Origin: Ga0077536 sp943370145
Lineage (GTDB): Bacteria; Pseudomonadota; Gammaproteobacteria; Ga0077536
Direction of reading: 5' to 3'
Assembly (NCBI GenBank): GCA_943370145.1
Contig: CALRPY020000048.1
Location: forward strand, 1 to 33,078
DNA length: 33,078 nt
The first letter of the stretch is position 1. The number at the start of each line of letters is the position of its first letter. The notes under the pieces are model-generated. The model was not told where the DNA came from, did not search any database, and saw nothing but the letters and a program-made list of their open reading frames with translations. Both the position numbers and the translations under genes were made by a program. Below are positions 24,485 to 32,791 of the stretch, piece after piece.

Positions 24485-24514
24485 TTGCGCGGCGGCGCCG
24501 CCCCTGACTATGCT
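24485..24514 (+). promoter_or_regulatory. Weak promoter candidate for the LuxR-type regulator
   Basis: TTGCGC (24485-24490), an 18-bp spacer and TATGCT (24509-24514) precede the regulator ATG by about 84 bp. The -35 match is only three of six. Confidence 0.25.
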
Positions 24515-24597
24515 CGGCGCGTCCGGCCAGGCGGAGGCGCCCGCCGCCGTGCCGCCCATGGCCGGACACGGATCACCCGCAGCGCGAGGCCTTGGAC

Positions 24598-25401
24598 ATG
24601 GGGATGCCGATCATCGAAGCCTTTGGTTCGCGACTCGCCGCATCGCGCAGCTTCGACGCGGCACTGGATCTCCTGGCGGAGGAAACGCTGGGCCTCGGCC
24701 TCGACGGCGTCGATTACGCCTTCCTGCCGTCGATCCGCCTGCTCACCGGGGGGTGGGCGCGCGGCCCCATCTTCGCGCGCAACTTTCCGTCCCGCTGGCA
24801 GGCGGGATGGATGAGATACGGGCGCTTCGACCCCATCCTGCCCTTGACCTATCGCCGCGGGCTGCCGGTCGACTGGCAGGTGGTCAAGGGACACGCCGAG
24901 CTGACCGAAGCACAGCGCACCGCGCTGGCCTTCCTCGAATCGGACATGGGATTCCCCGGCGGCATCACGGTGCCCATCCATCTGCCGGGCAATCGCTTCG
25001 CCTTCGTCAGCGGGGTGTCCCAGCGCACGGGCGCGGACTGGGCGGCGCTGAGCGCGGCCACCATGGTGCCGCTGATGGCGCTGGCGCATACCTTCCACCA
25101 CGTCGTCGCCACGCGCTTCCCACCCGCGGCTGCGGCGGACACGCTGCGCCTGACGAGGCGCGAGCTCGAATGCCTGCAGTTCGCGGCGAACGGCCGCTCG
25201 GCACCGGCGACGGCGCGCCTGCTGAACCGTTCCGTCGACACGGTGCGGCGCCACCTGAAGAACGCGATGCGGAAACTGGGCGCAAGGACGATTGCCCAGT
25301 CGGTGGCGATCGGCGCGTCCTGCGGCCTGCTCGACGTCGACTGCAACCTGTCTGTCCACGCCCCGGACGACGCCCCCCAGCGGCCCCCGGCGCGCGCATA
25401 A
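24598..25401 (+). CDS. LuxR-family regulator with autoinducer-binding domain
   Basis: 267 residues. The N-terminal domain resembles Autoind_bind: Trp67, Trp71, Asp78-Pro79 (GRFDPILPL) and Trp93 (LPVDW) match the ligand-pocket pattern W-x3-[YW]...DP...W, though the gap before Asp is two residues shorter than in LasR. The C-terminal LuxR-type helix-turn-helix (about 185-245) reads LTRRELECLQFAANG, then SVDTVRRHLKNAMRKLGA. No LuxI-type synthase is in the window, so it may be a solo receptor for an acyl-homoserine lactone or another molecule. GAGG lies 8 nt before the ATG; TTG at 24592 or ATG at 24604 are alternatives. A perfect dyad begins just after the stop and precedes the amidohydrolase genes. 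Confidence 0.88.
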   Translation: MGMPIIEAFGSRLAASRSFDAALDLLAEETLGLGLDGVDYAFLPSIRLLTGGWARGPIFARNFPSRWQAGWMRYGRFDPILPLTYRRGLPVDWQVVKGHAELTEAQRTALAFLESDMGFPGGITVPIHLPGNRFAFVSGVSQRTGADWAALSAATMVPLMALAHTFHHVVATRFPPAAAADTLRLTRRELECLQFAANGRSAPATARLLNRSVDTVRRHLKNAMRKLGARTIAQSVAIGASCGLLDVDCNLSVHAPDDAPQRPPARA

Positions 25402-25419
25402 AGTACCCAATCGGGTACT
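25402..25419. promoter_or_regulatory. 18-bp perfect dyad, lux-box-like operator candidate
   Basis: AGTACCC-AATC-GGGTACT: 7-bp perfect arms with a 4-bp spacer, of lux-box size. It starts at the base after the regulator's TAA and ends 106 bp before the first amidohydrolase ATG. No clear -10 is seen downstream. Binding by the adjacent LuxR-type protein is inference from position and symmetry. Confidence 0.55.
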
Positions 25420-25525
25420 GTTCCCGACCCCTGGGCGGTTCCAGCATGGGCCGGGCAATGCGGCGCGCGCCACGCGAAGCATCGCCTGCAGCAACCGAAC
25501 AGCCAGGCCAGCGGGGGAACGGGAC

Positions 25526-26932
25526 ATGTCGAAGCCAACGGGCACCGGGCAATTGCTTGCCGTCGTCGGCGGCACCTTGATCGACGGCAACGGCGGCGCG
25601 CCGCTGCCGGACGCCGTCGTGCTGATGGAAGGCGGTCGCTTCCGCGCCGTCGGCAGGCGCGCCGACGTCCCGCTGCCAGCGGGCACGACCGTGATCGACG
25701 CCGCCGGGCAATACGTGCTGCCAGGCATCATGAACGGCAACGTGCACCTGCTCGACGCCATCATGATGATGGGCAAGGGCGGCGCGGAATACCTCGCGCG
25801 CTTCGAGGGCCGCCTGCACCAGGTGATCGAGGAGGCCGCGCAAATCGCGCTGAAAGGCGGCTGCACCACGGTATTCGACACCTGGAACGCGCTGGAGCCG
25901 GTGCTGAAGGCGCGCGACCGCATCAACGCGGGCCAAGCCGCCGGCGCGCGCATCTTCGCCGCCGGCAACATCGTCGGCATGGGCGGCCCGTTCAGCGCCG
26001 ACTACTCCATGCAGTCGCGCAAGTACATCAGCCAGACCTTCGCCGACCGCATGGATCGGCTGTTCGACGCCGGCGTCGGCCGCCGCCTCAGCACCCTGCC
26101 GCCGGAGCAGGTGCGGCCGATCATCCGCGACTACATCGCGCGCGGCATCGACATGCTGAAGGTCGCCATCAGCGACCATCTCGTCGTGACGCTCGGCTGG
26201 CAATCGCCGTATCTCTGCTTTTCCGAGCGCGTGCTGCGCGTGATCGTGGAGGAGACGCGCCGCGCCGGCATCCCGCTGCTCTCGCACACGCTGTCGGTCG
26301 AGAGCCTGAACCTCGCGGTGGAGTACGAATGCGACGTGATGATCCACGCGACGATCACCAGCCTCGAACCGATTCCCGACGAACTGCTGCAGCGGATGGT
26401 GCGCGGCCCGGGCTGGTCCGAAATCCAGCCGACGACGCACGGCTACCAGCACCACCTCGACTGCACGAACCATCCGTGGGCCGGCTACGCCGGCGGCGCG
26501 CACGAGGAGAACACGGTGCGGCTCATCGCCGCCGGCGCGCCGATCATCCTCGGCACCGACGCGGGCTGCACCGATCCCGACATCCTGCACGACCTGCCGC
26601 CCGAGGAACTGGTCGATCGACCCTGGACGATCGGCAGCGATCACCTCGTGTGGATGCGCGCGATGGTCGAGAAGGGCATGACGCCGATGAACGCGATCCT
26701 GTCGTCCACGCGCGAGGTCGCCCGCGCCTACGGGATGATCGCGGACTACGGCACGGTGGATCCCGGCAAGGTCGCCGACCTCATTGTCGTGCGGCGCGAC
26801 CCGCTGGCCGACATCGCCTGCATGAGCGAGCTGTCGGTCGTGATCAAGGACGGGGCGGAAATCGATGTCTCCCGCCTGCCCGACCCGCCGGTCGTGACGA
26901 AGTACCCGCGCGACGCGGACTCGATTCGATGA
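25526..26932 (+). CDS. Amidohydrolase-superfamily protein, paralog 1
   Basis: 468 residues, PF01979-type TIM barrel framed by the small beta domain (VVGGTLIDGNGGAPLPDAVV near the start, GKVADLIVVRRDP near the end). Metal-site residues seen are His74, Lys212 (DMLKVAISD, carbamylated Lys position), His254 (LLSHTLS), His274 (MIHATI) and Asp345 (GTDAGC). The first His of the usual HxH is Asn72 (GNVHLL), so a mononuclear or altered site is likely. It is expected to hydrolyse a C-N or C-O bond, substrate unknown. It lies behind the LuxR-type regulator and dyad, and 43 bp before a close paralog. The ATG was chosen by the family N-terminus with GGGGGAACGGGA upstream. Confidence 0.9.
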   Translation: MSKPTGTGQLLAVVGGTLIDGNGGAPLPDAVVLMEGGRFRAVGRRADVPLPAGTTVIDAAGQYVLPGIMNGNVHLLDAIMMMGKGGAEYLARFEGRLHQVIEEAAQIALKGGCTTVFDTWNALEPVLKARDRINAGQAAGARIFAAGNIVGMGGPFSADYSMQSRKYISQTFADRMDRLFDAGVGRRLSTLPPEQVRPIIRDYIARGIDMLKVAISDHLVVTLGWQSPYLCFSERVLRVIVEETRRAGIPLLSHTLSVESLNLAVEYECDVMIHATITSLEPIPDELLQRMVRGPGWSEIQPTTHGYQHHLDCTNHPWAGYAGGAHEENTVRLIAAGAPIILGTDAGCTDPDILHDLPPEELVDRPWTIGSDHLVWMRAMVEKGMTPMNAILSSTREVARAYGMIADYGTVDPGKVADLIVVRRDPLADIACMSELSVVIKDGAEIDVSRLPDPPVVTKYPRDADSIR

Positions 26933-26975
26933 CACCCGCGCCGGCGCGCCGGCGCAATTCGTGAGGAACTCCACC

Positions 26976-28364
26976 ATGGGCAATGGCGAACTCTGCATCC
27001 TGGGCGGCACGCTGATCGACGGCAACGGCGGTGCGCCGCTCGTGGACTCGATGATTCACATCGCGGACGGCCGGATCCGCGCCGTCGGCCGGCGCGGCGA
27101 CGGCACGCCGCCGGGCGCGCGGGTCATCGACGCCAGCGGCCAGTTCGTGCTGCCGGGCTTCATGAACGGCAACGTGCACCTGCTCGACGGCATCATGATG
27201 ATGGGCAAGGGCGGGGTGGAATACCTCGCGCGCTTCGAGGGCCGCCTCCATCAGGTGATCGAGGAAGCGGCGCAGATCGCGCTTAAAGGCGGCTGCACCA
27301 CGGTATTCGACACCTGGAACGCGACGGTGCCGGTGCTCAAGGCGCGCGACCGCATCAACGCGGGCGAGGCCGCCGGCGCCCGCATCTTCGCCGCCGGCAA
27401 CATCGTCGGCATGGGCGGCCCGTTCAGTGCGGATTTCATGATGCAGGCGCGCGAGGTGATCAGCACGACCTTCGCCGACCGCATGGACCGGCTGTTCGAC
27501 GCCGGCGTCGGACGCTGGCTGAGCACCCTGTCGCCCGACGAGGTGCGGCCGATCATCCGCGACTACATCGCGCACGGCATCGACATGCTGAAGGTCGCCG
27601 TCAGCGATCACCTCCTCGGCCTGCTCGGCTGGAAGTCGCCCTATCTCACCTTCAGCGAGCGCGTGCTGCGCGTCATCGTGGAGGAAACGCGCCGCGCCGG
27701 CATTCCGCTGCTGACGCACACGCTGTCGGTCGAGAGCCTGAACCTCGCGGTCGAGCACGAGGCCGACGTGATGATCCACGCGACGATCACCAGCCAGCAC
27801 CCGATTCCCGAGGAACTGCTCCAGCGCATCGTCAAGGGCCCGGGCTGGTGCGAGATCCAGCCGACGACGCACGACTACCAATGCCACCTCGAGCACACGA
27901 AGCATCCGTGGGCCGGTTACGCGGGCGGCGCGCACGAGGAAAACACCGTGCGGATGATCCGGGCGGGCGTGAAGATCATCCTCGGCACCGATGCCGGCTG
28001 CACGGATCCCGACGTGCTGCATGACCTGCCGCCCGCAGAGCTCGTCGACCGGCCGTGGACCCTCGGCAACGATCACATCGTGTGGATGAAGGCGATGGTC
28101 GAGAAGGGGATGAGGCCGATGGACGCGATCCTCGCCTGCACCTCGAACGTCGCGAAGGCCTACGGCAAGTTCACGGACCACGGCAGCGTGCAAGTGGGGA
28201 AGGTCGCCGACCTCCTCGTGGTGCGCGAGAACCCGCTTATCGACGTCACGAACGCAGCGCAACTCTCGGCGGTGATCAAGGACGGCGAGGAAGTCGACTT
28301 CGCCCGCCTGCCGGACCCGCCGCTGGTGACGAAGTACCCGCGCGAAGAGGACTTCAAGCGCTGA
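26976..28364 (+). CDS. Amidohydrolase-superfamily protein, paralog 2
   Basis: 462 residues, closely similar to paralog 1 over its whole length, with long shared blocks such as ALKGGCTTVFDTWNA and FAAGNIVGMGGPFSAD; nucleotide identity is also high, so this is a tandem gene duplication. The same altered metal motif, Asn66-Val-His68, is present, and the Lys, two His and Asp positions are kept. Differences cluster in the loops (for example PYLTFSERV versus PYLCFSERV, HDYQCHLEHTKHP versus HGYQHHLDCTNHP), which may reflect different substrates. GAGGA lies 8 nt before the ATG. It is co-transcribed with paralog 1 and followed by a REP-like stem-loop. Confidence 0.9.
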   Translation: MGNGELCILGGTLIDGNGGAPLVDSMIHIADGRIRAVGRRGDGTPPGARVIDASGQFVLPGFMNGNVHLLDGIMMMGKGGVEYLARFEGRLHQVIEEAAQIALKGGCTTVFDTWNATVPVLKARDRINAGEAAGARIFAAGNIVGMGGPFSADFMMQAREVISTTFADRMDRLFDAGVGRWLSTLSPDEVRPIIRDYIAHGIDMLKVAVSDHLLGLLGWKSPYLTFSERVLRVIVEETRRAGIPLLTHTLSVESLNLAVEHEADVMIHATITSQHPIPEELLQRIVKGPGWCEIQPTTHDYQCHLEHTKHPWAGYAGGAHEENTVRMIRAGVKIILGTDAGCTDPDVLHDLPPAELVDRPWTLGNDHIVWMKAMVEKGMRPMDAILACTSNVAKAYGKFTDHGSVQVGKVADLLVVRENPLIDVTNAAQLSAVIKDGEEVDFARLPDPPLVTKYPREEDFKR

Positions 28365-28387
28365 TCGTCGTCGGGCCGCGATGCATG

Positions 28388-28416
28388 TTCGCCTCTCCCG
28401 AGTCGGGAGAGGTGAA
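28388..28416. repeat. REP-like stem-loop after the amidohydrolase pair
   Basis: A perfect 9-bp stem CCTCTCCCG / CGGGAGAGG with loop AGT, extended by TTCG/TGAA on either side. It begins 24 bp after the amidohydrolase stop and lies between convergent genes. It may protect or end both transcripts; no T-tract is seen. Confidence 0.7.
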
Positions 28417-28469
28417 GACCCGATCGCTCAATCACGTCCCGTTCACGGCAAGATACGGCTGCCCCGCGC

Positions 28470-29432
28470 TCACGCGCGCAGCAGCGCCACCACGTCCGCG
28501 AGGCGGTCGAGTCCCGCCTCGCTCCACGGGTGCGGGGCCACGGACAGGTGGGTGCAGCCGGCTTCCGCGTACTCGGCGCAGCGGTCCGCGATCTGCCGCG
28601 GCGAGCCTGCGAAGGGCACCGCCGTCGGCACGACGCCGTAGGGACCGTCGGTGAAATTGATTGCGACCGTCGCGCTGCGTCCGAGCGTCGCGGGATCGCG
28701 CCCGTGGCGCTCGCAGGCGGCCTCGATCGGGGCCCAGGCATCGAGGAAGCTGGCGACGCCGCAGTCACCGAAGGCGATCATGCAGTTCCAGAGATCCGCA
28801 TGCTGCGCCACGAGCCGCGACATGCGCGGCTTACCCAGCAGGGTGCCGATCAGCACCGGTGGCGCGCCGGCCGGCGACCGCGGCAGCAGTTCCGCCGCCT
28901 CGACCCGCACGAACTCGCCGGACCAGCTCACGCGCTTGCCCGCAAGCAGGGGCCGCAGGATGCGCAGCGACTCCTCGAAGCGGCTGACGTGGCGCTCGAA
29001 GTCGAACCCGTAGGCGCGGTGCTCGGTCACGAAGTCCCCGGCACCGAGACCGAGGATGAGACGACCGTCGCTCAGGTCCATGACATTGTCGGCCATGCGC
29101 GCGAGCAAGGCGGGGTTGCGGAAACAGGTGTTGCTGACGAGCGTACCGAGCTCGACCCGCGAGGTGACCGCCGCGACCGCGGCGAGCGCCGTCCAGCACT
29201 CCCACTGGCCGCCCATGACGCCGGCCCACGCGTCCGGCAGTTCGATGCCGACGGCGCGAAAGTCCGTATGGGCTTCGAAATAGAGATGGTCGGTGAACCA
29301 CAGGCTGTCGAGGCCGGCGGCCTCGGCATGACGCGCGAAATCCAGCAGCTGCCGCATCGACGCCGTCGCGCCCGCGTAGGCGCCGGTCCACATCGGCAGC
29401 AACACGCCGATTTTCATGTCACGAGCCTGCAT
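28470..29432 (-). CDS. Luciferase-like (LLM class) flavin or F420 oxidoreductase
   Basis: 320 residues, TIM-barrel of the bacterial luciferase superfamily. Typical segments are MKIGVLLPMW, AEAAGLDSLWFTDHL, RVELGTLVSNTCFRNPALLARM, DLSDGRLILGLGAGD and FEESLRILRPLL, with the C-terminal GSPRQIADRCAEYAEAGCTHLSV. Such enzymes use FMN or F420 for oxidation or reduction of small organic molecules; the cofactor cannot be settled here, and F420 is uncommon in this group of bacteria. AAAGGAGGGG lies 6 nt before the ATG, a strong ribosome site; a second ATG five codons in is possible. It follows msbA by only 24 bp and is probably in its operon. Confidence 0.88.
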   Translation of the reverse strand: MQARDMKIGVLLPMWTGAYAGATASMRQLLDFARHAEAAGLDSLWFTDHLYFEAHTDFRAVGIELPDAWAGVMGGQWECWTALAAVAAVTSRVELGTLVSNTCFRNPALLARMADNVMDLSDGRLILGLGAGDFVTEHRAYGFDFERHVSRFEESLRILRPLLAGKRVSWSGEFVRVEAAELLPRSPAGAPPVLIGTLLGKPRMSRLVAQHADLWNCMIAFGDCGVASFLDAWAPIEAACERHGRDPATLGRSATVAINFTDGPYGVVPTAVPFAGSPRQIADRCAEYAEAGCTHLSVAPHPWSEAGLDRLADVVALLRA

Positions 29433-29456
29433 CAGGCCCCTCCTTTCCGCTGCGCC

Positions 29457-31205
29457 CTAGGCGAGTTCCCCGCTTTCCCGCTGCATCGCGTGGAGCCGCG
29501 CGTAGGCGCCACCACGCGCCAGCAGTTCGCGATGCGTGCCCTGCTCGACGATGCGTCCGTTCTCGATGACGACGATGCGGTCCACGCCTTCGATGGTCGA
29601 CAGGCGGTGCGCGATGATGAGGCAGGTGCGGCCCTGGCGCAGGATGCCGAGCGCCTGCTGGATGCGGCGCTCGGAATCGGCGTCCAGCGCCGAGGTCGCC
29701 TCGTCCAGGATGAGGATCGGCGCGTCCTTCAGCAGGGCGCGCGCGATCGCCAGGCGCTGGCGCTGCCCGCCGGACAGGCGCAGGCCGTCGTCGCCGATCA
29801 TCGTGTCGAAACCGTCCGGCAAGGTGCGCACGAAGTCGCTGACGAAAGCGGCGTCGGCGGCCGCCATCACCTGGTCGCGCGGCAGGTCGCGCAGCGCGCC
29901 GTAGGCGATGTTGTTGTAGACCGTGTCGTTGAACAGCACCACGTGCTGTCCGACATAGCCAATCGCGGCGCGCAGGGATTCGAGGTTCAACGCGTCGATC
30001 GGGTGGCCGTCGACCAGCACCCTGCCCGACTGCGGCACGTAGAAGCGCGGCACCAGGTTGACGAGGCTGGTCTTGCCGCCGCCCGACGGACCGACAAAGG
30101 CCACGGACTCGCCGGCGGCGATGCGCAGTTCGATGTCGTTCAGCACCACGGTCTCGCCGTAGGCGTGCGTCACGTGGTCGAACACGATTTCGCCGCGCGG
30201 GTGGTCCAGAAGCGCCGTCCCGCCGGCCGGTTCGGCGGCCTCGTCGATGAGTCCGAAGATGCTCTCCGCCGCGGCCAGGCCGCGCTGCAGGTATTCGTTG
30301 ACGCTGGTCAGGCGCTTGACCGGCGGCAACAGCAGCGCCGTGGCGGTGACGAAGGACACGAAGTCGCCGCGCGTCATGCTGCCGGCGGCGGACTCGCGCA
30401 GCGCGAAGACCATCATCATGCCGATGCCGAGCGCAATCAGCATCTGGACCAGCGGCTCGGTCGCCGCGCTGGTCGCGATCACCTTCATCTGGAACTTGCG
30501 TGCGTTGTTGATCGCGGTGTCGAAGCGGCCCGCCTCGTAGGCGGCGCCGCCGAAGATCTTGACGTCGCGGTGGCCGCCGATCGCTTCCTCGGCGACCGAG
30601 TTCAGCTCTCCCATCGAGCCCTGCAGGCGGCGGCTCATCGTGCGCAGCCGCTGCGACACGCGCTGGATGAGCCACGCGACCGGCGGGCCCAGCACCAGCA
30701 GGAAGATCGCGAGCCGCCAGTTGAGAAACATGAGATAGGCGAGCAGCGCGACGATGACGATCGAGTCCTTGACGATCACGGTCACGCAGTGCGTGGCGGC
30801 CTGCGCCACCTGCGTGACGTCGAACGTGAACTTCGACAGCAGTTCACCGGACGTGCGGTTGTCGAAGAAGCTCGCGGGCAGGGCAACGAGGTTGCGGAAC
30901 ATGCGCGCGCGCAGGTCCATCATCACGCGCTGGGCGACCGACGACAGCCCGACGGTCGCGATGTAGCCCATCACGCCGCGCGCGGCGAACAGCGCCACCA
31001 GCGCCAGCGGAATCACCAGCGACAGGCCGCCGAGCCGGCTACCGAACTCGTGGTCGACGAGATGGCGCAGCAGCGCCGGCAGGATCCACTCGGTGGCCGC
31101 CAGCGCCGTCATGCCGAGCAGCGACCACAGGAAGATCACGCGATGCGGTCGGGCGTGGGACAGGAGGCGGAGATAGAGCGCGGTGCCGCGCGGGGCCTGG
31201 TTCAT
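29457..31205 (-). CDS. msbA: MsbA, lipid A export ABC transporter
   Basis: 581 residues, the same size as E. coli MsbA. A six-helix transmembrane domain (about 15-310) is followed by the nucleotide-binding domain with Walker A GPSGGGKT (372-379), Q-loop GYVGQHVVLF, signature LSGGQRQRLAIARAL (477-491), Walker B ILILDEATSALD (Asp501, Glu502) and H-loop AHRLST. A homodimer flips lipid A-core across the inner membrane. The ATG at 31205 gives the family N-terminus; a TTG seven codons upstream is unlikely. Unlike the usual msbA-lpxK order, the next gene is a luciferase-like oxidoreductase. A general multidrug exporter of the same family cannot be fully excluded. Confidence 0.88.
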   Translation of the reverse strand: MNQAPRGTALYLRLLSHARPHRVIFLWSLLGMTALAATEWILPALLRHLVDHEFGSRLGGLSLVIPLALVALFAARGVMGYIATVGLSSVAQRVMMDLRARMFRNLVALPASFFDNRTSGELLSKFTFDVTQVAQAATHCVTVIVKDSIVIVALLAYLMFLNWRLAIFLLVLGPPVAWLIQRVSQRLRTMSRRLQGSMGELNSVAEEAIGGHRDVKIFGGAAYEAGRFDTAINNARKFQMKVIATSAATEPLVQMLIALGIGMMMVFALRESAAGSMTRGDFVSFVTATALLLPPVKRLTSVNEYLQRGLAAAESIFGLIDEAAEPAGGTALLDHPRGEIVFDHVTHAYGETVVLNDIELRIAAGESVAFVGPSGGGKTSLVNLVPRFYVPQSGRVLVDGHPIDALNLESLRAAIGYVGQHVVLFNDTVYNNIAYGALRDLPRDQVMAAADAAFVSDFVRTLPDGFDTMIGDDGLRLSGGQRQRLAIARALLKDAPILILDEATSALDADSERRIQQALGILRQGRTCLIIAHRLSTIEGVDRIVVIENGRIVEQGTHRELLARGGAYARLHAMQRESGELA

Positions 31206-31354
31206 CCGGTTACTATGCCGAGTCAACGGCCGATTTGCATCCCGGGCGGCCGGTGTCGGCGGCCATCGCGGCCGCTGATTAGTCGCGGCGGATACCTGGG
31301 CTTAGAATCGGTCCTCTCCCGCGTCACCCATTCGCGCAAGCTGCCGGAGTCCGC

Positions 31355-32242
31355 ATGTCCGTTCTGCATCCCATCGTCGCCGTGACCGGTTCCTCCGGCG
31401 CCGGCACCACGAGCGTCACCACGGCGTTCGAGCACATCTTCGAGCACGAAGGCCTGAAGGCCGCGTGGATCGAGGGCGACAGCTATCACCGCTATGATCG
31501 GCTGGAAATGGCGCGGCAGGTCGAGCTGGGCGCCCGCGCGGGACGCACGCTGACGCATTTCGGGCCTGACGGCAACGTGTTCGACGAGCTCGAAAGCCTG
31601 TTCGCCGGTTACGCCGAACACGGCACGGGGCGCATGCGGCACTACATCCACACCGAGGCGGACGGCGAGATCCACGGCGGCGAACCCGGGACCTTCACCG
31701 ACTGGGTGCCCCTCGAAGCCGGGACGGACCTGCTCTTCTACGAAGGCCTGCACGGGGGGCTGGTCGCCGATGGCTACGACATCGCGCGCCACGTCGACCT
31801 GCTGATCGGGGTCGTGCCCATCATCAACCTCGAGTGGATCCAGAAGATACACCGCGACCAGGCGGTGCGCGGTTACAGCGCCGAAACCGCGACACAGATG
31901 ATCCTGCGCCGGATGCCGGACTACGTGAACTACATCTGCCCGCAGTTCTCGCGCACCGACATCAATTTCCAGCGCACGCCGACCATCGACACCTCGAACC
32001 CGTTCAAGGCGCACGAGATCCCGACCAACGACGAGAGCATGGTGGTGATCAACATCGCGAACCGGAAGAAAATCATGCCCGATTTCCGCGGGCTGCTGGA
32101 GATGCTGCAGGGTTCGTTCATGTCACGACCGGACACCATCGTCGTGCCGGCCGGCAAGACGGTGTTCGCGATGGAGCTGATCCTCGCGCCCGTGATCAAT
32201 CGCCTGATCGCCCGCCGCAACGAGGCGCGCGGCGCGGTCTGA
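31355..32242 (+). CDS. prk: Phosphoribulokinase (proteobacterial type)
   Basis: 295 residues. Catalyses ATP-dependent phosphorylation of ribulose 5-phosphate to ribulose 1,5-bisphosphate. The P-loop is GSSGAGTT (12-19); Asp42 in EGDSYHRYDR is at the catalytic position of the Rhodobacter enzyme, and IHRDQAVRGYS holds the second acidic residue. LFYEGLHGG, INLEWIQKIHRD, QFSRTDINFQRTPTIDTSNPF and IPTNDES are family hallmarks. Several segments read closer to Calvin-cycle enzymes than to E. coli PrkB, but this is by eye. No RuBisCO or other Calvin gene is adjacent; the CbbQ/CbbO-like pair is 28 kb away. GGAG lies 5 nt before the ATG; a -10-like TAGAAT is at 31303-31308. Confidence 0.92.
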   Translation: MSVLHPIVAVTGSSGAGTTSVTTAFEHIFEHEGLKAAWIEGDSYHRYDRLEMARQVELGARAGRTLTHFGPDGNVFDELESLFAGYAEHGTGRMRHYIHTEADGEIHGGEPGTFTDWVPLEAGTDLLFYEGLHGGLVADGYDIARHVDLLIGVVPIINLEWIQKIHRDQAVRGYSAETATQMILRRMPDYVNYICPQFSRTDINFQRTPTIDTSNPFKAHEIPTNDESMVVINIANRKKIMPDFRGLLEMLQGSFMSRPDTIVVPAGKTVFAMELILAPVINRLIARRNEARGAV

Positions 32243-32313
32243 CTCCCCGGCCGGGCGCCGCGGAAGCGCCGGCGACATGGCCTGGCTGGTTCGCCACCGC
32301 AGGCGCTGGGTTA

Positions 32314-32595
32314 GCCACCGAGCAACACGGAGAACACCGAGGGAAAGCGAGTGGGCAGGTGCCGCCTGCGCGGCAGCTCCGCTGAGGAAACGCATACCTT
32401 CCAACTCATCCTCTCCGTGTCCTCCGTGGAAAAATGCGGCTTCTGACGCCGCGAAGACGGCTGGTTCAACCACGGAGGACACGGAGAGCACGGAGAAAAA
32501 GATTCTGGCAAACGGCATCTCTCATCGGCGACAAGGCGTCACCGTCGGCACAACCCCACTCTATATCCCTCTCTGCGTTCTCTGTGTTCGGTGGC
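32314..32595. repeat. Nested-palindrome CCGAG element, copy 5
   Basis: Outer arms GCCACCGAGCAACACGGAG and CTCTGTGTTCGGTGGC; inner arms CTCCGTGTCCTCCGTGG (32410 region) and ACCACGGAGGACACGGAG (32470 region). The order matches the other copies. With P5 and P6 it fills the gap between phosphoribulokinase and the edge transposase (32243-32829), where I see no gene. Confidence 0.85.
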
Positions 32596-32629
32596 AAAAA
32601 GCGCCAGCACCGTGCGGCGTTCAGGGCAT

Positions 32630-32670
32630 GGGGGAAAGGTGTCAGATTTGAAATCTGACACCCTTCCCCC
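32630..32670. repeat. GGTGTCAGATTT palindrome, copy P5
   Basis: 41 bp with 20-bp arms and a central G at 32650; one mismatch in the outer arm (GGGGGAAAGG against CCCTTCCCCC). It is followed by CAGGCCTGAGGGGG and GCTCCCCG, the same flank as P1 and P4, but with no IS110 remnant. Confidence 0.85.
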
Positions 32671-32791
32671 CAGGCCTGAGGGGGACGGGGCCAGGCTCCC
32701 CGACTGGCGCGGGTGATGCAAGCGCGTCATGACCGTTGCTGTGAAAGTGCTTACCCGCTGCCAAATCGAGGGGAGGAAAGGTGTGGAGAAA

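Noticed and set aside
26899..28345. Further copies of the AGTACCC half-site at the ends of the amidohydrolase genes
   Set aside because: They are the codons for KYPR in both paralogs and lack the matching GGGTACT arm.
28530..31385. Long plus-strand open frame opposite the oxidoreductase and msbA
   Set aside because: Mirror of third-position GC bias in the real minus-strand genes; composition unlike a protein.
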